From: Mya arenaria
Taxonomy: Eukaryota; Mollusca; Bivalvia; Myida; Myidae
Direction: 5' to 3'
Length of the DNA: 64,000 nucleotides
NCBI RefSeq assembly: GCF_026914265.1
Contig: NC_069136.1
Location: forward strand, 15,837,225-15,901,224
Part shown: piece by piece, positions 36,041 to 44,030 of the stretch
How positions within the stretch are numbered: position 1 is the stretch's first letter
Layout: each line of letters opens with the position of its first letter
The notes under the pieces: model-generated
Told to the model about the DNA's origin: nothing
Database searches by the model: none
What the model saw: only the letters and a program-made list of their open reading frames with translations
Program-made: the position numbers and the translations under genes

Positions 36041-36571
36041 TCCTGAAAACAAAGTACTTCCTACATACAAACAGAAACAGATAAACTGTTTACGTGCAGG
36101 GGGTATAATGTTTCCAACATTTCTTAATAATACACAACAGGAACGAAATTGTGCATTTATGGCATTGGTAGATGAATGTAGATGTCAAACACAAACTGAA
36201 AATTTATCTAATAGCAGTTCAATATAATAAATCAAACACATTGTCTGTTATTAGAAAACCTATCAGTTTATAAATTTTGCAATTATTCAAGGCATATTTC
36301 AGCTTGTTTCATATTTATGAAACCTTCCATTCGAATGCAGACTGTTATGAGATCAAACAGACTAAGCACTGAGATTATGATAGGACAGTTCAATTCATGG
36401 AATGAATTTTGAGTGGTTTAACTTACTTGTAAACGTACTTTCTTGGATACTGCCTTCAACCATTTTGATGAGCAGGTTTTTTACACACAGGACGACTGCA
36501 TCTGAACTGCTGTCTCTGGTTTAAAAAATAATTTTCAACATTTTTTTCAAACAAATCTTGCATGAGCTAAA
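36041..36571. other. Intergenic, no gene seen
   Basis: No feature beyond the open tail noted for 35925-36040. Confidence 0.4.
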
Positions 36572-37568
36572 CACAGTGACTTGGAGGGAATGTGCTGAAT
36601 TTTGACCTCTACAAAATTTAGTGACATTTTACCTAAAATAAACCTAAAATATATATATAGTTCTCCAGATTCATCAAAGGGGTCACTCATACCAACTATC
36701 TAGCATAAATAACTATGAATTACGGCACTTTTACAAAGTCAGAAAATCTCGATTTGTCTAAATAGAGTAAAGTGAAACAACTCCAATTTCTTCGAAATGG
36801 GACAGCTAAGAAAAACATGCCTACTAAAGCACCCAAACGAAAAGTTGCAACAAAAACATGCAGCCAACATGCAGATAAACCTTCAATCTTTCAATTGCAA
36901 CCACTATTCTCACCTGAACATGCATCTAGTTGGAGAAATTTGATAAAGTTTCTGAAAATATCCCAAAAAAATCTCAACACAGACTTGCGTTGTATTAATG
37001 ATAATAAACCAGTCTATTTTTTTTTTAAATATTGTATTTAATAATACAATCAACCTTACTAATATTTCATCAATTACCTTTCATTAATAAACGAACAAAA
37101 CAGCCTTTACTCGCGAGATAATGGGTAAATTAAAAAAACACAAAAACAAATGCAGGTTTGGTTACGTTACACTATTACTTCTTCCCCGAATTCGGCTACC
37201 ACGTCTGCTTCATGAATAATTCAGTTGAACCAAAAAACGTCCGCCCCGTCGTATTTAAGGTTTATCTGCATGTTGGCTGCATGTTTTTGTTGCAACTTTT
37301 CGTTTTGGTGCTTTAGTAGGCATGTTTTTCTCAGCTGTCCCATTTCGATGAAATTGGAGTTGTTTCACTTTACTCTATTAAGACAAATCGAGATTTTCTG
37401 ACTTTGTAAAAGTGCCGTAATTCATAGTTATTTATGCTAGATAGTTGGTATGAGTGACCCCTTTGATGAATCTGGAGAAATATATATATATTTTAGGTTT
37501 ATTTTAGGTAAAATGTCACTAAATTTTGTAGAGGTCAAAATTCAGCACATTCCCTCCAAGTCACTGTG
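36572..37568. mobile_element. Foldback element with 313-bp arms
   Basis: Left arm 36572-36884 and right arm 37257-37568 are inverted copies with only a few differences. Outer edges read CACAGTGACTTGGAGGGAAT / ATTCCCTCCAAGTCACTGTG; inner edges read CAGATAAACCTT / AAGGTTTATCTG. The spacer is 372 bp. An 89-codon frame (36772-37041) crosses the inner left arm into the spacer and reads MPTKAPKRKVATKTCSQHAD then PSIFQLQPLF; its basic N-terminus looks coding-like but half of it is duplicated in the opposite arm. No transposase found. Such near-perfect arms can form a long hairpin or cruciform and dsRNA if transcribed. Confidence 0.75.
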
Positions 37569-38515
37569 AAACGAGCTGGGACCAATTTCTTTTGACTGAG
37601 AAGTTTTTATGTAATTCGATACATTCATCGACAAAACTTATTGGCAATATGATGCATCATATATTTAGACACAATTTCGCAAAAAAAATTAAACATGCAT
37701 GTCATAATTACCGCAAGAAAGCTGGAAATACAACCTTCACCATTTTTTTTTTCAAAATGGCCGACCAGCGAACAGCGAGAATTCTGCAATATGACGTCAT
37801 ACATACACGTCATATCATTCCATGAATTGCATTATTTTTTTTATTCAAATAATTCATTTTTACGAAAATAAACTCATAAAAAAATAATTGAAATTATCTT
37901 AATTATGTATTATGTACTGTATTAGTATCGTTTTATGATATTAAACATTAGGAAAAAATAAAATGTTTGTTGTGTTCATTTTCAGAAAAACGAAATCGAA
38001 AGTAGAAATATTTTCTGAAATTGGAAATGTTTAAAACCTCGTAAAATCATTTATATCTCTTGTATATGCATAAACCCGACATGATTCAATCACGAAAACA
38101 TTATAGAAACTATAACTACCAAAGTCGTACCTTCAAACACAGAAAATATCCCAAAATTTTACACAAAAAGAGTATTGTTTACATGGGTTCAACCGTATAC
38201 AAGTGAATACGGCAGGCAACACTTTCCCTTATAATTATAATCAGCTGAGAGCTGCTGCTAAACGGTCAATTTTGTACTGAAAATCGTAACATTATTCTGT
38301 GATTGCTTTACTCTATTTTATGTTTTATTTTGCTTAAGTATCGTACTTTGTAGCATTTTACGATACATTCTGTGTATCTTTGAGGAGTTATGCGTAGCGA
38401 TTTGCACATATATATGACTATATGACCATTATTCGTTTGATAACTATGAGCAAGCATAGTTGTTCTTGAAGCTTAAGTGATTCCAACTTAATTACTATAC
38501 ACGAACAGTTCATAC
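37569..38515. other. Intergenic, no gene seen
   Basis: AT-rich; overlapping ORFs at 37592-37825 on both strands lack motifs. Confidence 0.4.
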
Positions 38516-38563
38516 ATTTTATTTTGTTAGCATTCATTATCTGTTAATTCATTCAATATATTA

Positions 38564-38965
38564 TCAACACCGTTTTGGGACAAATTGTCTCCCACGCCTG
38601 GCGAAGAACTGGCGAAGTGCCTGATGGTTCTCATTTCTTTCAAGCTCTTGATAGTTTGATGGCTGCTCTGCAACAAGTTCAGTTTGGCAAGTTCTGTCAA
38701 CACTCGAGTCCTCTTGTATCAAACACACCAAACAGGGGTACAGTTCGGGACACAGATGGCTTGGGGCTTTCTGTTCTGCTTTCTCAGCACCCCCTTGTTG
38801 AAGCATATTAAACACGGACAGTCTCGGACACGTGTGACTCTGCACATTGTCAAGTTCTTTCGGTGTTGTATCACACGAAGACCTTCTGAATAGCTTCCTC
38901 AAGCATACTCTGATTGAAACCCATAATGCGTTTACTTGGTCAGTAGGTTTTGACAAGTATGACAT
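38564..38965 (-). CDS. ORF D of the compact cluster, 133 aa, function unknown
   Basis: Uninterrupted ATG-to-TGA frame on minus. The N-terminal part (WVSIRVCLRKLFRRSS) is amphipathic and basic; the middle has scattered Cys (SHTCPRL, LCPELYPCLVC) and the C-terminus is Arg-rich (RQFFARRGRQFVPKRC). A complementary AATAAA lies 41 bases after the stop (38518-38523). A TATAAAAAG box is on minus at 38981-38990, rather close to the ATG, so the true start may be further in or the box fortuitous. It lies downstream of acidic ORF A on the same strand with 130 bases between. No homolog recognised. Length and poly(A) signal support a gene, but it could be a decayed one. Confidence 0.45.
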   Translation of the reverse strand: MSYLSKPTDQVNALWVSIRVCLRKLFRRSSCDTTPKELDNVQSHTCPRLSVFNMLQQGGAEKAEQKAPSHLCPELYPCLVCLIQEDSSVDRTCQTELVAEQPSNYQELERNENHQALRQFFARRGRQFVPKRC

Positions 38966-39095
38966 GAGAAGAAAAAATAAGCTTTTTATATTAACTTTAT
39001 TCGTTCAACTCATTGGATTATTTTCAGCCATGAACCATGGAATCTACAGTGCTAAGTACAGTGCTTGCTACTATGTTACTATGCTTCTATTGTTT

Positions 39096-39584
39096 TCAAT
39101 CGAGATTTAATAAACAATCAAAATGAATTTCAACGCACTTATTCAATGTTAAAACATCAAACAATTGGTTGAACCTTTTAATTTGGAAAGCACTTAATGA
39201 AGTATCATAAATGTTTGAGCGTATGAGAACTAATGTCAATTCTTTTTTTCGCTCACAAAAAATGCTTGGTTCAATTTCGTCAATTTTAACGTCTTCGTCT
39301 ACGGTGTCAATGTCCTCAAAATTATCACTATCATAACAGTAACCGTCACAAACGTAGCAATTTCTCATATTACAAACTGCGCCGTCTGGGTTGTCATCTT
39401 GCATAGACTCGATTTCAACATCTCGCAAAAAATCTTCTGCCATTTCTATTATTTTTTCATCTTCATTGATATTATCCATGGGTTGCTGAGAAGAAGATTC
39501 ACTCGACATGTTTTCTTGCATGTGCTCTTTTTCACTGGTGTTCTCACAAGGCGTTGTTTGCTGTGTCGATGCTTGACTGGACAT
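39096..39584 (-). CDS. Acidic Cys-containing protein A of the divergent pair, 162 aa
   Basis: Intronless ATG-to-stop frame on minus. Residues 1-35 are Ser/Gln-rich; about 40-55 hold NEDEKIIEMAEDFLRDVE, matched by TEDEKLQAMAEDYLRGAAE in paralogue A' at 41252-42023. Next comes a C-x4-C-x2-C-x3-C cluster (CNMRNCYVCDGYC), possibly zinc-binding, then a strongly acidic stretch (DSDNFEDIDTVDEDVKIDEI) and a less charged C-terminus. A TATA-like CATATAAGG on minus (39627-39635) is 43 bases upstream of the ATG, and a complementary AATAAA is about 95 bases after the stop (38996-39001). Divergent from coiled-coil ORF C with 128 bases between starts. Acidic and Cys-containing composition would suit a regulatory or DNA-mimic protein, but no function can be assigned. 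Confidence 0.6.
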   Translation of the reverse strand: MSSQASTQQTTPCENTSEKEHMQENMSSESSSQQPMDNINEDEKIIEMAEDFLRDVEIESMQDDNPDGAVCNMRNCYVCDGYCYDSDNFEDIDTVDEDVKIDEIEPSIFCERKKELTLVLIRSNIYDTSLSAFQIKRFNQLFDVLTLNKCVEIHFDCLLNLD

Positions 39585-39712
39585 TATTGTTTTAGATTGT
39601 GTATGAAAAGTACCAAATTTTCAGCCCTTATATGAAAAAAATAATTCACTAGTATATCGCATTGCATCATATAAGTCGAAAAAAACTGACAGTGATCGCT
39701 TACAATAGAAAT
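39585..39712. promoter_or_regulatory. Bidirectional promoter between A and C
   Basis: 128 bases hold two outward TATA-like boxes: CATATAAGG read on minus (for A) and CATATAAGTC on plus at 39668-39677 (for C), each 40-45 bases before its ATG. The equivalent space between A' and C' (42024-42165) keeps the GTAGATTGT-like start, the minus TATA (ATTATAAGG) and AATAATTCA, so the spacer is inherited with the gene pair. Confidence 0.6.
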
Positions 39713-40183
39713 ATGACGGACATAAGCATCCTTAATTTACAAATTACCGGCTTCGTAGCGAGACTATGTATTGGTGATAACAAGCACGAGTCTACGTTCA
39801 AAGACATCGTCTCGATACTTGACAATATCGAGAAAACATTTCTGCAAAACAAACTAGCAACGACTGAGTATCGCAAGAAATGTGGCGCACTACAACAAAA
39901 GGTGTTTAGTTTGACCAGAGTGAACGATCGGCATAACCAAAGTAACACAGCGCAACAATATGAAATAACTCGTTTAACAACTGAGTTAGAACATTTGCAT
40001 AACTTCAATACAGTCGAATTGAATCTGTCACAGCTGACCGCGGAAAACAATCAGCTTAAGCAAAATAACACGGAATTGGAAGACGAAGTTTTGCGCTTGA
40101 AATCTCAAACAGACAACCTGCAATCCTTAGACGAAGCCACCTGTATGGAACTATTCAACGAAAACACTCAAGATTTTTCATGA
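39713..40183 (+). CDS. Coiled-coil protein C of the divergent pair, 156 aa
   Basis: Start chosen at 39713 (MTDISILNLQITGFVARLCI) because paralogue C' aligns from exactly this Met; the frame is open back to 39662. Residues 1-20 form a short hydrophobic block conserved in C' (LQFTGIVARLSVG). From about 75 to 140 it is a long coiled coil with leucine spacing (TELEHLHNF, LTAENNQLKQNNTELEDEVL, RLKSQTDNLQ), and the C-terminus is acidic. It probably oligomerises; no catalytic motif. TATA-like box 45 bases upstream. No good AATAAA was found within 150 bases. Intronless. The family is not recognised. Confidence 0.6.
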   Translation: MTDISILNLQITGFVARLCIGDNKHESTFKDIVSILDNIEKTFLQNKLATTEYRKKCGALQQKVFSLTRVNDRHNQSNTAQQYEITRLTTELEHLHNFNTVELNLSQLTAENNQLKQNNTELEDEVLRLKSQTDNLQSLDEATCMELFNENTQDFS

Positions 40184-40260
40184 ATGACTTTACTTTGCCA
40201 CTTACAAGTGAATATTACGAAATACAATAATCAACAATTTCAAAGCATTCGTTTGTATGT

Positions 40261-40601
40261 TTATTTTATGTTGTCAGAAGTCTTTATGGCTGGTGGTCTG
40301 TTTTTTACATTGCTCACATCGCTGGCCAGCTCAGAGTTCTCCGTTTTCCTCTTAGCACTTAAGTTCGATGTACAATTTATCAGCATCTCTTTTTGCTCTG
40401 TGTAGTACAACTTACAGTCGTCGCACTGGCAGTCCTCAACTTCGTAAAACAGTAATAATAATTCAATTTAAAAAACTTACAGTCGTCAAACTGGCAGTTC
40501 TCAATACAATTGTTTGTCATGATGCGATTTGTTTGACATTTGTTGATTTCAGCAAGAATTAGCAAGATATATTCAAAAACCGTGGTCCTAATGTAATACA
40601 T
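40261..40601 (-). pseudogene. Broken Cys-motif ORF B2
   Basis: Two overlapping frames on minus. The first (from 40601) reads NKCQTNRIMTNNCIENCQFD then DCK. After a duplication of about 62 bases the second frame restarts with a near copy (EDCQCDDCKLYYTEQKEMLI) and runs on (SAKRKTENSELASDVSNVKN) to a stop at 40261. The repeated N/DCQ-x-DDCK block includes GTAAGT, so a short intron is an alternative to a frame-breaking duplication. Begins 14 bases inside the end of the RING-like ORF. Function unknown. Confidence 0.4.
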
Positions 40602-40970
40602 TAAGTCTTAAGAACGCAAATCTCAGTACGTTGTGCTTAAACTGTTCTCTTGCGCTTTGCTTGATTCTAGCCAGATAATCTTTTCCTTCTGAGTTACTAT
40701 TGTTTATTTCACCCAATCTTTTGTAGTAACGTTTTCTGTTTCTTCTATTAATTTTTTTGTACCGGATGGTTTATCCAACAATGTGGACAAACAGCTTTGT
40801 ATTTTTTCGAAACACCAAAGGCAGGCAAAATGTTCAAATGCACATTGTTTCATAACGAGCAAGAGATAGTCAATGTTACTGTAGCCACCGCACCAATGAC
40901 CAGCTCTGAAACGTTTTCCGAGTCTCTTATCGTACGAAATATATTGTTTTGGACCGTTGTTGTGAGCCAT
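40588..40970 (-). pseudogene. RING-finger-like gene B, frameshifted
   Basis: Opens at 40970. The frame carries CAFEHFACLWC, matching C3-x3-H4-x2-C5-x2-C6 of a RING finger. The expected final pair appears as VCPHCW but in another frame, after an A-run at about 40800-40808, so a frameshift separates the two halves. A third frame then carries a basic coding-like tail (RNRKRYYKRLGEINN, then GKDYLARIKQSAREQF) to a stop at 40588. RING domains usually act as ubiquitin E3 ligases; the first Cys pair is not clear here (only HWC). At least two frame breaks make the copy non-functional unless the assembly is wrong. It lies between the two divergent gene pairs. Confidence 0.45.
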
Positions 40971-41251
40971 TTAAAAGGTTTCAAAAATATTTCACTATAG
41001 GGTCAAGCCGATTTCATTCAGTTTATGTAATTCAAATGTTTTGTTTACAATAAACTACTGTCTATGTTTGCTGCGTTTTACACATTTACGAAAACACAAG
41101 ACAAAGAATATTTCATTTTTTTTTCATGTTTATTTTACAATTGAATCGTTATCTACAAAAACTTGAAACATCATAACACTCTAAATGTCTCCAAAGTCCT
41201 GATACTCAGAGTCCCCAGGATCTTAATTTTGAAGATCCATAGGTTCAATGT

Positions 41252-42023
41252 TTATAAGTACGGTTTTATCGTTTCCCACATATAGCCTAACAGCTTCAAC
41301 AGGAAATCGTTTAGAATCTCAGGTTCAGCATAATCGTTTGAACTGTTTCTCAGTGCTGTCCTCGCTTCTTCCGTCTCACAATACTTGATCTTTCTGTACA
41401 TTTCAACGCACCTCCGGATCTGGTCTGCCTCATATTTGGACTCCTGAATCTTGTATATTTGTTCAATTATTTTTGCAATTTGGTCATGATCCAAAGGGGA
41501 AGCCGGCGAAGAATTTTCAAGATCATCGCTAAAATTCTCATTCTCGATATCGTCGTCATCTGAAAGGACAATAGCTGTAGCTTCATCTTTTCCTTCCCAT
41601 GCCTTGAACTTCTTCCTTATCGGGCTAGCAGGTGGAGTAAGAACGTCTGCGTTTACTTTAACTGCGCTGAATTCTTTCTCATCCATGCTCACATCCATAC
41701 AAGGCTCGATATTTTTAAGTTCAATTTCACTTTTTTCGGTTTCAATGTCTTCAACAGAACCGCTCTCGAAGCTATCACATTCATCGGTATCGGAAAAAAC
41801 CAAAAAAAAAACATCGCAAATACAGCAGTGTGCCTTCTTGCAACCTGGATAGTACCCCCCAATGCAAATCGGGCAATTGCTGTTTTTCGTCTTTAGACGA
41901 TGTTACAGTTGACACATCTTTATGTTCTTCATGTTCTGCTGCACCTCGCAAATAGTCTTCTGCCATTGCTTGTAGTTTTTCGTCTTCAGTTAAGTAGTGC
42001 TGAGGAGATGATTTGCTTGACAT
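41252..42023 (-). pseudogene. Acidic protein A', paralogue of A, with one frame break
   Basis: Starts MSSKSSPQHYLTEDEKLQAM on minus at 42023 and follows A for about 50 residues. Near 41882-41887, at a run of five A (read on minus), the frame must shift by one base; the second frame then carries CPICIGGYYPGC and AHCCICD (a Cys cluster where A has one), acidic stretches (DTDECDSF, IVLSDDDDIENENF), a TPPASPIRKKFKAWEG segment like a basic or phospho-site motif, and a helical C-terminus (DQIAKIIEQIYKIQESKYEA) to the stop at 41252. Complementary AATAAA is about 120 bases after the stop (41129-41134). TATA (ATTATAAGG) is 46 bases upstream. Either a recent pseudogene, an assembly error in the homopolymer, or a frameshifted gene; the long intact second frame suggests the break is recent. 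Confidence 0.5.
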
Positions 42024-42165
42024 GTTGTATATTGTAGATTGTTTGTAACCAGTGCACAATTTGGAGACCTTATAATAGCAAAAGAATAATTCATCGATAT
42101 TATTAATCGTCGAAACATTCATATTCATATCCATGCTCAAACAGTGCTTATATCCTTCATCAGCT
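42024..42165. promoter_or_regulatory. Bidirectional spacer between A' and C'
   Basis: 142 bases equivalent to 39585-39712. The minus TATA-like box (42069-42077) is preserved; the plus-side box is weak (CTTATATCC near 42148), in line with the decay of C'. Confidence 0.5.
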
Positions 42166-42579
42166 ATGTCCGCACTAAGTAACCTCACATTACAATTTAC
42201 AGGCATTGTAGCGAGACTGAGTGTTGGTACATGCAGTCAGGAAATTGCTCTCAAACACCTCGAAAGTCTTTATGACTGAGAGAAGGGTCGCCCGCTCCAA
42301 CCTTCTTAACCATTCAGCTTTCACATTATATGTTCTTACTGTACTCTGACTCAAAAGTGCATATCATATGCAGGATCGTCATCATGTTTTTTTTTTCTTC
42401 AATGTAAACAGTCTACACGTTATCATGAGGTGACCGAGTTTTCTCTCAAGGTGATAAAACACGAGCGCTACAATCACAAGCTCATAGAGAAATTGCGCAA
42501 ACGTTTAAAGGTACGGATATCAATCGGATATCAATACGAACAACTAACTACACGAACAAAGAAAACGAACGAGTACAAG
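42166..42579 (+). pseudogene. Coiled-coil protein C', decayed paralogue of C
   Basis: The first 37 codons (MSALSNLTLQFTGIVARLSV then GTCSQEIALKHLESLYD) align with C, then a stop at 42277. About 120 bases later the alignment resumes in an open frame: FLQCKQSTRYHEVTEFSLKV against FLQNKLATTEYRKKCGAL of C, continuing HERYNHKLIEKLRKRLK. The interrupting 42280-42398 block has no counterpart in C and no good GT donor at its left edge, so it looks like an insertion or local rearrangement rather than an intron. The leucine-rich second half of C is missing, and the sequence passes into the hexamer satellite. Confidence 0.5.
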
Positions 42580-43025
42580 TGAATGTACACTAAAACACAT
42601 GTACAAGTACACCAACAAGTGCTCATACAAGTACATGTATAAATACACTAACAAACACACTTATAAGTACATGTGCTCGTACAAGTACACGTACAAGAAC
42701 ATCTACAACAACACGAACAATTACACTTACAAGTACATGTATAAGTATACTAAAACGTACACGTTCAAGTACACGTTAAAGTACACTAACACGTACACGT
42801 ATAAGTACACTTACACGTACACGTTCAAGTACATGGAAAATCGCATTTTACAAGTACACGTTCAACTGCACGTACAATAATACGTACACGTACACTAACT
42901 AGTTCACGTACATGTACACTACAAGTTTACATATAAGTACACTTTCCTTAATAAGTTCAATTGTATGTACACGTACAAGTACACTTACAAGGTCACGTAC
43001 ATGAACACATTTACGAACACGTACA
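42580..43025. repeat. TACACN/TACAAG hexamer satellite, irregular part
   Basis: Imperfect hexamers such as AAGTACACTAAC, ACGTACAAGTACACGTTC in loose order. The same base sequence builds the array at 57120-59180. Long YTNKYTYK-type ORFs are artefacts. Confidence 0.85.
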
Positions 43026-43745
43026 AGTCCACGTACGAGTAAACTTACAAGTAAACTAACACGTACACTTTCAAATTAATGAACAAGTACACGTTTAGGA
43101 ACACGTACAGGTCCACGCATGAGTAAACTTACAAGTAAACTAACACGTACACTTTCAAATTAATGAACAAGTACACGTTTACGAACACGTACAGGTCCAC
43201 GCATGAGTAAACTTACAAGTAAACTAACACGTACACTTTCAAATTAATGAACAAGTACACGTTTAGGAACACGTACAGGTCTACGAATGAGTAAACTTAC
43301 AAGTAAATTAACACGTACACTTTCAAATTTAAGAACAAGTACACGTTTACGAACACGTACAGGTCCACGCATGAGTAAACTTACAAGTAAACTAACACGT
43401 ACACTTTCAAATTTAAGAACAAGTACACGTTTAGGAACACGTACAGGTCCACGCATGAGTAAACTTACAAGTAAATTAACACGTACACTTTCAAATTTAA
43501 GAACAAGTACACGTTTACGAACACGTACAGGTCCACGCATGAGTAAACTTACAAGTAAACTAACACGTACACTTTCAAATTTAAGAACAAGTACACGTTT
43601 ACGAACACGTACAGGTCCACGGATGAGTAAACTTACAAGTAAACTAACACGTACACTTTCAAATTTAAGAACAAGTACACGTTTACGAACACGTACAGGT
43701 CTACGAATGAGTAAACTTACAAGTAAATTAACACGTACACTTTAA
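43026..43745. repeat. 84-bp higher-order array of the hexamer satellite, about 8.5 copies
   Basis: Unit of 84 bases: GAACACGTACAGGTCCACGC / ATGAGTAAACTTACAAGTAA / ACTAACACGTACACTTTCAA / ATTTAAGAACAAGTACACG plus a few bases, with two alternating variants (TTTACGAAC or TTTAGGAAC; TAATGAAC or TTAAGAAC). The repeat ends about 285 bases before the signal-peptide exon of unit 1. Open frames of 98 and 152 codons come from 84 = 28 codons. Confidence 0.9.
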
Positions 43746-43959
43746 GTTTAAGAACAAGTGCACTATTAAGTGCACTAACAAGTACATAGACTGGAACATG
43801 TATATTTACAAAACGTACACATTGTGTTTGTCAATCTCTTTAGTATTACAATTGGCCACCTTTGTAGACTTGTAAAGAAATTAATGATATGAATAGTCCT
43901 ATAATATCCCTTTAACTTTTCATCTGACATTATGAAGTGGTTTGAGTACATTATCTGAT

Positions 43960-44030
43960 AACGCTTATATATACACAATACCGACATTAAACATAATTAT
44001 AAGGACACACTAAAGTACAAACAAGTTGAA
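43960..44030 (+). promoter_or_regulatory. Core promoter of secreted-gene unit 1
   Basis: GCTTATATATACACAATACC at about 43964 is a TATA box some 60 bases before the ATG. The same position in unit 2 holds AGTTATAAAGTAGATATAC (59346-59364). Upstream CCTATAATATCCCTTTAA(C/T)TT and (A/T)GAAGTGGTT(T)GAGTAC are also shared by the two units. Confidence 0.55.

Noticed and set aside
36772-37041. 89-codon ORF as an independent gene
   Set aside because: Its first half lies in the foldback arm and its second half in the spacer; no promoter or poly(A) support, so kept only as a note on that element.
43244-43745. ORFs of 98-152 codons in the 84-bp array
   Set aside because: Period of 28 codons makes frames open by construction.
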